A stretch of DNA of 64,000 nt, from contig NZ_JALJZW010000006.1 in assembly GCF_024171495.1 (NCBI RefSeq), forward strand, positions 62,001 through 126,000. Reading direction: 5' to 3'. A program made the translations under genes and the position numbers. The stretch's first letter is position 1. Each line of letters opens with the position of its first letter. The notes beneath the pieces were generated by a model. It was not told where the DNA came from. It ran no database searches and saw only the letters and a program-made list of their open reading frames with translations. Shown in pieces: positions 1 to 8,588 of this stretch. This DNA is from Deinococcus sp. HSC-46F16 (GTDB lineage Bacteria; Deinococcota; Deinococci; Deinococcales; Deinococcaceae).

Positions 1-101
1 CCGAAGTGGGGGAGGGCGGGCCGGACGGGTACCGGGGTGAGCGGGTGCCGACGGTGTGGTACGCGCTGGAGCGGGAAAACTGGGCTAGTCTCCGCCCATG
101 A
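1..101 (+). CDS. C-terminal end of an unidentified protein (partial)
   Basis: The frame beginning at base 3 is open from the window edge to a TGA at 99-101. The readable tail ends in VPTVWYALERENWASLRP, which looks like a folded protein end with aromatic residues rather than a GC-rich shadow frame. The stop overlaps the ATG of the next gene in an ATGA arrangement, as in translationally coupled pairs. The family cannot be named from about 32 residues; a winged-helix regulator tail is one possibility. Confidence 0.5.
   Translation, partial: EVGEGGPDGYRGERVPTVWYALERENWASLRP
86..91 (+). promoter_or_regulatory. Leaderless -10 element TAGTCT
   Basis: TAGTCT lies 6 bases before the ATG at 98, so the transcript would begin at or next to the start codon. 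It sits inside the last codons of the preceding gene. Confidence 0.55.
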
Positions 102-346
102 CGAGCGAGGTCCGGCGTCCCCTGCTGAACATTCCCGGCGACGAAGCCGGGCGCGGCGTGCGGGTGGACCTCATGACCGACGGGCAGGTGCGGGTGCGCG
201 TCCTGCCCTCCGGCCCCGACCTGTGGGCCGAGACGCTGGAGGAGGCCGCCGCCCTCGCGGGGATGCTGTCCGGCGTGAGCCCGGCCGCACTGGAGCAACT
301 GAGCTGGGAACTGGACCTGATGGCCCTGCGCGGTGGGGACGGTTAG
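98..346 (+). CDS. Small conserved-type hypothetical protein, 82 aa
   Basis: I do not recognise this family. The protein is acidic, has no signal peptide or membrane segment, and reads as a compact soluble domain (a beta-type stretch around VRVDLMTDGQVRVRVL, then an Ala/Leu-rich helix). The ATG at 98 is supported by the -10 hexamer TAGTCT six bases upstream and by the ATGA overlap with the gene before it. It ends ten bases before the convergent end of the IclR-type gene. Confidence 0.65.
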   Translation: MTSEVRRPLLNIPGDEAGRGVRVDLMTDGQVRVRVLPSGPDLWAETLEEAAALAGMLSGVSPAALEQLSWELDLMALRGGDG

Positions 347-356
347 TCCAACCTCT

Positions 357-1061
<705 letters not shown>

Positions 1062-1067
1062 CCGTCC

Positions 1068-1073
1068 AGCTTA
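1068..1073 (-). promoter_or_regulatory. Leaderless -10 element TAAGCT for the IclR gene
   Basis: TAAGCT on the minus strand ends six bases before the GTG at 1061. A short inverted repeat (CGTGA at 1080-1084, TCACG at 1094-1098) lies just upstream and could be an operator. Confidence 0.55.
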
Positions 1074-1110
1074 CAGGGACGTGAGGCGTTCCGTCACGCT
1101 TGGACCCGGT

Positions 1111-1803
1111 TCAGCCCGGCGGCCCCAGCAGTTCCTCGCGGTCGCCGGGGTTGAGGGGCAACAGGGCCGTCTGGATCAGGTAGGGGCGCCGTCCCGCCTG
1201 CTCGGTCCCCCACCCGCTCAGTTCCTCGCGCAGGCTGTCCAGCAGACCCTGGACCCGCCGGGCCGTCGCCTCGTCCAGCCAGAGGACGCCCATGTAATCG
1301 CCGCCGACGGTGTGCTGACGCAATTGCGCGAGGGTCTGGCCCTCGGGCAGAAGGATTTCCGAATGCACCTCGCCCCGCTGGTCGCGGTAGAGGAGACGGG
1401 TCCCCAGTTCCAGCTCCGCCAGTCGCCGCGCCCCGGCCCGTGCCCGCAGCCGGTCGAAGGGCCGCCCGTGCCGCGCGATCTGCGCTTCGAGGTCCGCGAA
1501 GGGCGTGAGGTGAAAGGGAAGCCAGAATCCGGCGGGCGCCCGGTAGAGCCGGATGGGCCGCCCACCGCGCCGTTCCTGGCCCACTTCCGTCAGCAGCCCC
1601 GCCGTCACGAGTTGCCGTACCCGGTAGAGCATCCGCTCCACGCTGACGCCCGCCTCCCGCGCGGCGGCGGCGGCCCCCAGCGTCCGTCCCAGGAAGGGTT
1701 CGAGGTGCCGCAGGGCGGCGGGGTCGCTGAGGAGCCGCGCCTGCTCCGGCGTGGCGACCTTGAACCACTCGCCCCCGAAGGAACCCAAAATGGTCTGCGG
1801 CAT
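1111..1803 (-). CDS. ArsR-like winged-helix regulator, divergent from an MFS exporter
   Basis: The protein (230 residues) has a winged helix-turn-helix near residues 15-85 (FLGRTLGAAAAAREAGVSVE, then a basic wing), and a C-terminal domain that I cannot assign to an effector-binding family. I choose the ATG at 1803 rather than in-frame starts further upstream because TACCCT (1811-1816, minus strand) precedes it by seven bases. The gene is divergent from the MFS exporter across only 30 bases, the classic arrangement of a local repressor and its transporter target, so control of that exporter is the likely role (inference). Confidence 0.7.
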   Translation of the reverse strand: MPQTILGSFGGEWFKVATPEQARLLSDPAALRHLEPFLGRTLGAAAAAREAGVSVERMLYRVRQLVTAGLLTEVGQERRGGRPIRLYRAPAGFWLPFHLTPFADLEAQIARHGRPFDRLRARAGARRLAELELGTRLLYRDQRGEVHSEILLPEGQTLAQLRQHTVGGDYMGVLWLDEATARRVQGLLDSLREELSGWGTEQAGRRPYLIQTALLPLNPGDREELLGPPG

Positions 1804-1810
1804 CTTCGGC

Positions 1811-1816
1811 AGGGTA
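1811..1816 (-). promoter_or_regulatory. Leaderless -10 element TACCCT for the ArsR-like gene
   Basis: TACCCT on the minus strand ends seven bases before the ATG at 1803. It lies inside the 30-base divergent interval shared with the MFS gene, whose own weaker -10 candidate is GACGCT at 1822-1827. Confidence 0.6.
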
Positions 1817-1833
1817 CGCCGGACGCTGGAGCC

Positions 1834-3026
1834 ATGACGACTGTGCCTGCTTCTGCTGCGCTGCCCCACTCCTTCTGGCGGTACTGGACCGGGTTGACCG
1901 GGGCCGCGCTGGGGGACTCGGCGGTGTCGGTGGCGCTGCCCTTTCTGGCCCTGGGGGCCGGGGAGGGGGCCGGAGCGGTCGGGCTGGTCGTGCTGTTCGG
2001 GAGCCTGCCGCGCTTCCTCGCGCCGCTGCTGGGTGGGCTGGCCGACCGCCTGCCGCCGCGCAGGGTGCTGGCCCTGAGCGCGGGGCTGCGGGCGCTGGCG
2101 GTGGGGGTGGCCGGGGCCTGGGCGCTGAGCGGCACGCTGCCGCTGGCGGGGCTGGCCGCGCTTGCCTTTCTAAACGGGCTGCTCTCGACGCTGGCGTATG
2201 CGACCGGGGCCGCGCTGGTGCCGCGCCTGGTTCCGGCCGGGCTGCTGGCCCGCGCCAACAGCCTGAACAGCGGAGCACTGATGGGGGCGCCGCTGGTGGG
2301 CTACGGGGTGGGCGGCGTCCTCGTGCATCTGGTTGGGGCAGGGGGCACGCTGCTGGTGGGCACTCCGCTGATTCTGGGGCTGGCCGCCGCTGCGCTCGCC
2401 CTGCCCTGGCTGCCGGGCGCGGCGGGCGGTCGGGTCCAGCCCGTACGGGACGCGCTGGAGGGCCTGGGGGTCATTCGCCGCTCACCGCTGCTGCTGGCCC
2501 TGCTGAGCATGAGTTTCGCCCTAAACGTCGCCCTGAACGTGATGAACGTCCGCGCCCCCGTCCACCTGGGCACCTTCGGGCGTGGTGCCCCCGACTACGC
2601 CGTCTTCGAGGCGCTGATCTCGGGCGGGGTCCTCGTCGGCATCGCGCTGGTGACGCCGCTGGCCGCCCGCCGCAGCCTCGACACGCTGATCGGCGCGGGC
2701 CGCTGGGTGCTGGTGCTGGGCACGCTGGGCTTCGCCTTCACAGGGGTGCCCGTGTGGTGGGCCTCGGCTGCCGTCTTCGGGCTGGGGCTGGGCCTGCTGG
2801 AGGTGGCGGCCACGACCCGCTCGCAACAGCTCGTGGGGGCGGAGGTCCGGGGGCGGGTGGTCGGGGCCTTGATGGGCGTGAACGCGGTCGGCTTGACACT
2901 GGGTGCGGCGCTCGCGGCCCGGCCCCTGCCCACCCCGGCCCTGATGCTGGGATTGGTCGCCCTGCTCGCGGGGCTGGCCCTGGTCTGGCCGCTGGCGCGT
3001 CGGGCGCAGGAGGGCTGGAAGCTTAA
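1834..3026 (+). CDS. MFS transporter (exporter type), 3' end lacks an in-frame stop
   Basis: About 395 residues with roughly 11-12 hydrophobic segments and the MFS loop signature GGLADRLPPRRVLAL between the second and third helices. It is probably a drug or metabolite exporter; substrate unknown. The ATG at 1834 gives a typical MFS N-terminus (SFWRYWTGLTGAALGDSAVS). The oddity is the end: protein-like sequence stops near PLARRAQEGWKL at about base 3020, but the frame stays open to 3642 across two minus-strand genes. A TAA at 3024-3026 sits in the neighbouring frame, so a one-base indel or sequencing error near 3000-3020 is the simplest explanation, and the end given here is that TAA. Confidence 0.75.
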
Positions 3027-3206
3027 TCAGCCGTCCTCGTCCTCCGGCTCGCGTTCTTCCGGGGGCTGGAAGCGGGCGTGGTCCTCGGTGGGGGTGAGGT
3101 TCCCGCGCTCGGCCTCGGCGGGGCCGGTGTCCACCCCGCTGATGACGACCTCGCCCTGGGGCTCAGGCGGGGCGGAACCGGTCGGCCGGGCAGGGGGGCG
3201 GGTCAT
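3027..3206 (-). CDS. Small acidic Pro/Glu-rich protein, 59 aa
   Basis: This short gene is below the size usually tracked. It reads MTRPPARPTGSAPPEPQGE at its start and ends in an acidic tail (EEREPEDEDG). There is no predicted fold or membrane segment; it looks intrinsically disordered. Support comes from the start: TACCCT (3212-3217, minus strand) lies five bases before the ATG at 3206, and the gene fits exactly between the MFS gene and the nucleotidyltransferase gene. Function unknown. Confidence 0.6.
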   Translation of the reverse strand: MTRPPARPTGSAPPEPQGEVVISGVDTGPAEAERGNLTPTEDHARFQPPEEREPEDEDG

Positions 3207-3211
3207 GCCCC

Positions 3212-3217
3212 AGGGTA
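3212..3217 (-). promoter_or_regulatory. Leaderless -10 element TACCCT for the 59-aa gene
   Basis: TACCCT on the minus strand ends five bases before the ATG at 3206. It is the main sign that this small reading frame is a real gene. Confidence 0.5.
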
Positions 3218-3233
3218 CGACAGCCCTGAGTGC

Positions 3234-4271
3234 CTACACCCGCAGCACGCTGTGGTCCCCCAGCGCGAGCTGCACCCCGTCCCCGGTGGGGGCGGTCACG
3301 GTGGCCCGGCGGCCGATCACCGCGTGCGAGAGCGGCCGCGAGGGGTGTAGCACCCGCGCCCCCTCGTCGATCAGGGAGTCGCGCAGTGTCGCGCCCTCCA
3401 GCACCGCGTCCGGCCCCACGCTGACGTTCGGCCCCAGCACGCAGCCGCGCACCCGGGCGCCGGGGCCGATCCACACCGGCCCCGTGACGTGCGAGCCGTG
3501 GACCTCGGCGCCCGCCTCGACCACCACTGTGCCCGAGAGGGTGCTGCCCTCCACCTCGCCGTCCACACGGGGCGAGAGGCCCGCGAGGACATGCGCCCCC
3601 GCCGTCAGCAGGTCATGGGGCGTGCCCGCGTCGGCCCAGTAGCCCCCCAGCGGTACGGCCCGCACCCGCCCGCCCCCCGCCACCACCCGCGCCAGCGCCT
3701 GCGGAAACTCGATCTCGCCGCGCTCGCTGGCCGGGAGCCGCGCGACCTCGTCCAGCACGTGGGGCTGAAAGGCAAAGACCCCGCAGGCCGCCAGGTCGCT
3801 CAGCGGTTCGGCGGGCTTCTCGTGCAGCCCGGTGAGCCAGCCTTCCCGCACCGTCGCCACCCCGTAGGCGCGGGGGTCGGGCACCTGTTTGACGGCGAGC
3901 ACCGCGTCGGCCCCGTCGAGCGCCGAGAGCAGCGGCGCGAGCGGGTCGGCGAAGAGGTTGTCTCCCAGGTACACCACGCCCGCCTCGCCCCCGAAAAAGT
4001 CACGGGCGGCGAGCGCCGCGTGCCCGGTGCCGCGCGGCTCATGCTGGTGCAGAAAGGTCAGCGGGCCTTCCTGGCGGGTGGCCTCGCGCAGCTCGGGCTC
4101 GTGGGCGGGGCTGGTCACCACCGCGATCTCGCCCACCCCCGCCGCCCGCAGCGCCCGCACCCCCCGCGCCAGCAGGGACACCCCCGCGATGGGCAGCGCA
4201 GGCTTGGGCCGCCCCGCACTCAGGGGCAGCAAGCGGCGACCGCGCCCGGCGGCCAGAATCACGGCTTTCAT
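3234..4271 (-). CDS. Sugar-1-phosphate nucleotidyltransferase with left-handed beta-helix tail
   Basis: The N-terminus MKAVILAAGRGRRLLPLSAG is the nucleotide-binding signature of nucleotidyltransferases, with RPKPAL (sugar phosphate) near residue 21 and YLGDNLF (metal and nucleotide contact) near residue 100. From about residue 240 the protein changes to hexapeptide repeats (VWIGPGARVRGCVLGPNVSV), a left-handed beta-helix. The 345-residue length fits the long-form glucose-1-phosphate thymidylyltransferases better than the short RmlA form. It would make an activated sugar for surface polysaccharide or glycan synthesis in the cytoplasm. No other sugar genes adjoin it, so the nucleotide and sugar are unproven. 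A TAGACT element (4284-4289) precedes it. Confidence 0.82.
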   Translation of the reverse strand: MKAVILAAGRGRRLLPLSAGRPKPALPIAGVSLLARGVRALRAAGVGEIAVVTSPAHEPELREATRQEGPLTFLHQHEPRGTGHAALAARDFFGGEAGVVYLGDNLFADPLAPLLSALDGADAVLAVKQVPDPRAYGVATVREGWLTGLHEKPAEPLSDLAACGVFAFQPHVLDEVARLPASERGEIEFPQALARVVAGGGRVRAVPLGGYWADAGTPHDLLTAGAHVLAGLSPRVDGEVEGSTLSGTVVVEAGAEVHGSHVTGPVWIGPGARVRGCVLGPNVSVGPDAVLEGATLRDSLIDEGARVLHPSRPLSHAVIGRRATVTAPTGDGVQLALGDHSVLRV

Positions 4272-4283
4272 AAGGGTGCCGCC

Positions 4284-4289
4284 AGTCTA
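4284..4289 (-). promoter_or_regulatory. -10 element TAGACT for the nucleotidyltransferase gene
   Basis: TAGACT on the minus strand lies 12 bases before the ATG at 4271, implying a leader of only about five bases. Confidence 0.45.
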
Positions 4290-4367
4290 GCGGGTTTGCT
4301 GTGAGGAGGCGGGGAGGAGGGGAGGCCGCGCTCCCCTGAGACGGGGGATCTGGGACGTGTTCCGGGC

Positions 4368-4682
4368 CTACCGCCTTCCAACCTGCTTGCCCAGGCCGAC
4401 AGCCACGCTGAGCACGCCGGAATAGAAAAGGATGTTGACCAGCAGGTTTCCCAGGTGGAAGGAATCGTCGGTGCCCACACTCCCCAGAACGGATACGGCA
4501 GCGTTGTCCGTGATGAACGCGGTGGGCCATCCCCAGCCGGTCACGAGGTTGATGCACTTCCCCCCGAGCTAGAGGGACGGGCCGCAGAGATTTCCGGCCA
4601 GGCTAACGTGATGGGGTGAGGCGACCACTCCCGAAGCGATGCCGAGAAGAACGGCCAGGAGGACCAATCTGACCCTTCCCAC
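4368..4682 (-). pseudogene. Small two-helix membrane protein interrupted by an in-frame amber codon
   Basis: On the minus strand one reading frame gives a hydrophobic N-terminus (LVLLAVLLGIASGVVA), then HHVSLAGNLCGPSL, then TAG at 4569-4571. It continues in the same frame through GWGWPTAFITDNAAVSVLG, a second hydrophobic segment (LLVNILFYSGVLSVAVGL) and ends at TAG 4368-4370. The two halves together look like one protein of about 104 residues with two membrane helices and a loop between. GTG at 4682 is a possible start (TTG at 4706 is an alternative). It lies just downstream of the alpha/beta hydrolase gene on the same strand. A nonsense mutation, a sequencing error or genuine readthrough are all possible. 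Confidence 0.6.
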
Positions 4683-4728
4683 CTCCGGTTCTTCCGAGCG
4701 CGACGACAAGCCTTGCCCTCAGAGCCCC

Positions 4729-5640
4729 CTACCGGGTCAGCGCCTCCTCCAGCGCCTCGGCGAAGGCGTCCTCGTCGTCCAGCCAGGGGTAGTGTCCGGC
4801 GTCGAGCACCGTCACGTCGGCCCCGGCGAGGTCGGCCAGCCACTCGACCTGCTCGGGGTAGCTGGTGCGGTCGTGGACCCCGGCGATCACGAACACCGGG
4901 CGGCGGAGTTCCTGGAGGAAGGGCGGGTACTCGAACTCCCACAGGCCCTGGTTGACGAGCGCCTGCTGCACCTCCCCGCCCCCGGCAAGCTGGCCCTCGG
5001 CGTCGATGAATTCCAGCCGCATCCGGCTGGGGGCGTCGCGGAACTGCAGCGCGTTGAGCAGGTCGCGGGCGTTAACGAGCGAGAAGGCCGCCTCGATGCG
5101 GGCCGCGCCGACGGGGGGGTACTCGCCCTCCGGGGTCCGCGCCCGCACGGTGGCGGCCGGGTCGTCGAGAGGCTGGCCCCGGCGGGCGGCGGCCTCCGCG
5201 AGCAGGGTCAGCGCGAGTCCAGGGAAATGCACCCAGGGATTGACCACGACCACGCGGGCGGTGCGGACCGGAAAGCGCCGGGCGTACTCCAGCGCCACGA
5301 GCGCCCCGAAGCCGTGCCCCAGCGGCACGAGGCTCTCGAAGCCGAGGTGCTCGCGCAGCGCCTCCACGTCGGCCACGAGTGTGTCGAGGTCGAGCGTCTC
5401 GGCGCCCTGCTCGCTGTCCTCCAGCGCCCCGCTGCGCCCCGAGCCGCGCTGGTCGAGGTACACCACCCGCCGCCCCTCCAGCCGCTCCCCGAAGAGGTCC
5501 TGAAAGGAATAGCTGTTGTAGCCGGGGCCGCCGTGCAGAAAGACGAGGGGCGGGAGGTCACTGCCTTCCGGCCCCGTCACCTCGAAATACAGGTCGGCAC
5601 CGTTGAGCCGCACGGAAGAGGGGTCGCCTTGCCAGGTCAT
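4729..5640 (-). CDS. Alpha/beta-hydrolase, proline-iminopeptidase-like
   Basis: A 303-residue soluble hydrolase. LVFLHGGPGYNSYSF (oxyanion HGGPG) near residue 32 and DQRGSGRSG near residue 62 are typical of prolyl iminopeptidase-like alpha/beta-hydrolases. The residue at the nucleophile elbow is unusual: GHGFGALVAL has no serine where G-x-S-x-G is expected, so the usual nucleophile appears to be lost. A late acidic residue (GVHDRTSY) and histidine (DAGHYPW) remain. It may be a non-catalytic homologue or have altered chemistry. The ATG at 5640 follows TACAAT by six bases. Confidence 0.8.
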   Translation of the reverse strand: MTWQGDPSSVRLNGADLYFEVTGPEGSDLPPLVFLHGGPGYNSYSFQDLFGERLEGRRVVYLDQRGSGRSGALEDSEQGAETLDLDTLVADVEALREHLGFESLVPLGHGFGALVALEYARRFPVRTARVVVVNPWVHFPGLALTLLAEAAARRGQPLDDPAATVRARTPEGEYPPVGAARIEAAFSLVNARDLLNALQFRDAPSRMRLEFIDAEGQLAGGGEVQQALVNQGLWEFEYPPFLQELRRPVFVIAGVHDRTSYPEQVEWLADLAGADVTVLDAGHYPWLDDEDAFAEALEEALTR

Positions 5641-5646
5641 GCGGGC

Positions 5647-5652
5647 ATTGTA
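5647..5652 (-). promoter_or_regulatory. Leaderless -10 element TACAAT for the alpha/beta-hydrolase gene
   Basis: TACAAT on the minus strand ends six bases before the ATG at 5640, one of the closest matches to TATAAT in the window. Confidence 0.6.
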
Positions 5653-5735
5653 GGTGGGGCGCCGTCCGGCCCGCCTGGGCACGGCTCGCCTGGGCATTGT
5701 GCCGCCTGTCCCGTCGCTGGGCGGGGGCGGAGGGC

Positions 5736-5741
5736 TACCCT
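5736..5741 (+). promoter_or_regulatory. Leaderless -10 element TACCCT
   Basis: TACCCT ends seven bases before the ATG at 5749 and fixes the start of the 103-aa gene. Confidence 0.55.
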
Positions 5742-5748
5742 GGCGGAC

Positions 5749-6060
5749 ATGACCGATTCCCCGACCCCCGGTACGCTGCAGGACGGCCCGGTGCAGGGCA
5801 TCGCGTTCACGCTGGGCGGGGTGGACGAGCTGACTTTCGCCCGCATCCTGCGCGACGTGACGCGGGACGCCGCCTTTGCCCGGCCGCTGGCGGTGCAGGC
5901 GCAGGAGCCCCGGCCCGGCCAGGAGGCCCGATTGACCCTGGTGTTCATGCCCGGCGAGCGCACGCGGGCGGTCGCGGCGATGCAGCGCCTCAAGACGGTG
6001 CTGCTGCGCCACGGGGTGCAGGTGGACTCGGTGCGGGTGCCGGGCGAGGGCGGTCCCTGA
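5749..6060 (+). CDS. Hypothetical protein, 103 aa
   Basis: I do not recognise the family. The protein is soluble, without signal peptide or membrane helices; the middle (PGQEARLTLVFMPGERTRA) and the helix after it (VAAMQRLKTVLLRHGVQ) suggest a small alpha/beta domain. The ATG at 5749 is chosen because TACCCT lies seven bases before it; no good start lies upstream in the frame. It is divergent from the alpha/beta-hydrolase gene and precedes the response-regulator gene with a 167-base gap, so it is probably a single-gene unit. Confidence 0.6.
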   Translation: MTDSPTPGTLQDGPVQGIAFTLGGVDELTFARILRDVTRDAAFARPLAVQAQEPRPGQEARLTLVFMPGERTRAVAAMQRLKTVLLRHGVQVDSVRVPGEGGP

Positions 6061-6117
6061 CCCGGCGTTAAGGGACCGTAAACCGCCCCGGTTACCCGGC
6101 GGCCCCAGGCCCCCCCC

Positions 6118-6123
6118 TACGAT
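6118..6123 (+). promoter_or_regulatory. -10 element TACGAT upstream of the response regulator
   Basis: TACGAT lies about 105 bases before the ATG at 6228, giving a leader of roughly 100 bases, long for this window. No convincing -35 hexamer is visible. Confidence 0.35.
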
Positions 6124-6227
6124 GGCCCTTAACCAGTGGCTGTCAGAAAATGCACACCAGCAGGGCAGCCTTCCTCCCATCCCCGACCGCGCCGCGGCCC
6201 CAGACCGGAGACAAAGGGCATCCCACC

Positions 6228-6896
<669 letters not shown>

Positions 6897-6913
6897 GCCT
6901 TCCCCAACACGAG

Positions 6914-6937
6914 AAACCCCGCCCGACGCGGGGTTTT
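6914..6937. terminator. Bidirectional intrinsic terminator
   Basis: AAACCCCGC (6914-6922) pairs with GCGGGGTTT (6928-6936) around a five-base loop, with T-runs on both strands. It lies between the convergent response-regulator and dienelactone-hydrolase genes and can serve both. Confidence 0.85.
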
Positions 6938-6943
6938 GCCCAT

Positions 6944-7627
6944 TCAGGTGGACCCGACCACGTGCTCGTCGAAAAAGGCCATCACCCGGTTCCAGGCGTC
7001 CTCGCTCGCCACCGCGTCGAAGGCCGGGCCACGGTTGGCGAAGGAGTGGCGGGTGCCGGGATAGACCTTGATGTCGTTCGGGATGCCCGCCGCGTCCAGT
7101 TCGGCCCGCAGCGCCTCCCCCTGCCGGGCCGTGGCGTCCCGCTGCGGGTAGCTGCCCACGACCGGGCACCCCCGCCGCACCGCTTCCAGCGGGCGGGGAT
7201 TGAAACCGTAATAGGGGGCGATGGCCTTCAGGCGGCTGTCGGTGCAGGCGAGCGCCACGGCGAGGCTGCCCCCCATGCAAAAGCCGATGGCCCCCAGCCG
7301 CGAGGCGTCCACGCCCGGCAGTTCGCCCAGCACCGTCAGCGCCCGCCGGAGGTCGCGCACGCCCTGGTGCTCCAGCGGGTTCAGGAAGAGGCCTCCCAGC
7401 AGGTGCGTCATGCACACGGCCCGGTTCCCCGCCGAGAAGAGGTCCACCGCCAGCGCCACGTACCCCGCCCGCGCGAAGCGGTCCGCCACTCGCCGGATGT
7501 CGTCGTTCAGCCCGAAGACCTCGTGGAGGACCAGCACACCCGGCGCGTCCCCACGCGGCGCGGCGGGCCGGGCGAGGGAGGCGGTGAGGGTGCGGCCCCC
7601 CGAGTGGAAGGTCAGTTCTTCAGCCAT
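6944..7627 (-). CDS. Dienelactone hydrolase family protein
   Basis: A 227-residue cytoplasmic alpha/beta-hydrolase of the dienelactone hydrolase family. The catalytic Cys is in IGFCMGGSLAVAL near residue 117, and the triad His is in YPGTRHSFANRG near the C-terminus; VLVLHEVFGLNDDIR near residue 35 is the typical entry to the fold. The family opens lactone rings in aromatic degradation, but many members act on other esters, and no degradation genes are nearby. The ATG at 7627 follows TACGGT by five bases. It is divergent from the P1 peptidase gene over 49 bases. Confidence 0.85.
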   Translation of the reverse strand: MAEELTFHSGGRTLTASLARPAAPRGDAPGVLVLHEVFGLNDDIRRVADRFARAGYVALAVDLFSAGNRAVCMTHLLGGLFLNPLEHQGVRDLRRALTVLGELPGVDASRLGAIGFCMGGSLAVALACTDSRLKAIAPYYGFNPRPLEAVRRGCPVVGSYPQRDATARQGEALRAELDAAGIPNDIKVYPGTRHSFANRGPAFDAVASEDAWNRVMAFFDEHVVGST

Positions 7628-7632
7628 GTCCC

Positions 7633-7670
7633 ACCGTACTCCCCTGCCTGCCCTTCCCGCGTGATGCAAT
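7633..7670. promoter_or_regulatory. Divergent leaderless promoters of the hydrolase and peptidase genes
   Basis: On the minus strand TACGGT (7633-7638) is five bases before the ATG at 7627; on the plus strand TGCAAT (7665-7670) is six bases before the GTG at 7677. Both promoters share 49 bases, so their polymerase footprints must overlap. Confidence 0.45.
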
Positions 7671-7676
7671 GCGGAC

Positions 7677-8588
7677 GTGACTGCCCCCAACACGACCCTC
7701 ACCGCCATTCCCGGCTTCCGCGTGGGCCACTGGACCGACCCGGTGGGCCTGACCGGCTGCACGGTGCTCCTCTGCCCCGACGCGGGCGCGGTGGCCTCCG
7801 CGTCCTTTCTCGGCCCCAGCCCCGGCACGCGGGAGGGGGTGCTGCTCTCGGCGGAGAAGAAGGTGGAGCGCGTGCATGGCCTGCTGCTGACGGGCGGCAG
7901 CGCCTTCGGCCTTGCGGCGGCCTCCGGGGTGGTTCGGGTGCTGGAGGAGCGCGGCGTGGGCCACGAGACGCCCTGGGCGCGGGTGCCGATCGTTCCGGCG
8001 GCGGTGGTGTACGACCTCGGGGTGGGGGACCCCGGAGCACGGCCCGGCGAGCGCGAGGGCGAACTCGCGGCGCGGGCGGCGTCGGCGGATCCGGTCGAGC
8101 GTGGGCGCGTCGGGGCGGGCACCGGCACGACGGCGGGCAAGTACCTCGGGGTGGGGGCGGTGCCGGGCGGCCTGGGCAGCGCCTACCTGGAGCGGCACGG
8201 GGTCGCGGTGGGGGCGCTGGCGGTCGTGAACCCCATCGGTGACGTGCTGGACGAGCGGGGCGGGGTGCTGGCCGGGCCGGGGGTGGGACCGGGCGCCACC
8301 GCCTTTGCCCCCGGCGACGTGGAGAGCACCACCCTGGTCGCGGTCGCCACCGAGCACCTGCTGACCAAGCCCGAAGCCCGCCGCCTCGCGGACGCCGCGC
8401 AGACCGCGCTGGGGCGGGTGATTCACCCCAGCCACACCCCCTGGGACGGGGACAGCGCCTTCGTGCTGAGTTCCTGCGTTCGGCCCGCCGCCGATTCCCT
8501 CCTGCTCGTCGCACTCGTTCAGGAGGCCGTGTGCGCGGCGGTGCGCGACGCGGTGCGGGTGGCGAACGGGCTTACCCCGCCCGCGTAA
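7677..8588 (+). CDS. P1 (DmpA/BapA) family peptidase
   Basis: A 303-residue N-terminal-nucleophile-type protein of the P1 peptidase family (L-aminopeptidase DmpA and beta-peptidyl aminopeptidases). The glycine-rich core GAGTGTTAGKYLGVGAVPGG is characteristic. The family matures by autocleavage before a Ser or Thr, here plausibly the Ser of GGLGSAYLE near residue 168. It would release N-terminal residues or beta-amino acids from short peptides; substrate unknown. The GTG at 7677 follows TGCAAT by six bases and gives MTAPNTTLTAIPGFRVGHW, the usual family start. Its 3' end overlaps the convergent GNAT gene by 17 bases. Confidence 0.85.
   Translation: MTAPNTTLTAIPGFRVGHWTDPVGLTGCTVLLCPDAGAVASASFLGPSPGTREGVLLSAEKKVERVHGLLLTGGSAFGLAAASGVVRVLEERGVGHETPWARVPIVPAAVVYDLGVGDPGARPGEREGELAARAASADPVERGRVGAGTGTTAGKYLGVGAVPGGLGSAYLERHGVAVGALAVVNPIGDVLDERGGVLAGPGVGPGATAFAPGDVESTTLVAVATEHLLTKPEARRLADAAQTALGRVIHPSHTPWDGDSAFVLSSCVRPAADSLLLVALVQEAVCAAVRDAVRVANGLTPPA

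Noticed and set aside
3027..3642. C-terminal extension of the MFS protein to base 3642
   Set aside because: The added ~200 residues are Ser/Arg/Pro-rich antisense sequence of two minus-strand genes and have no membrane segments.
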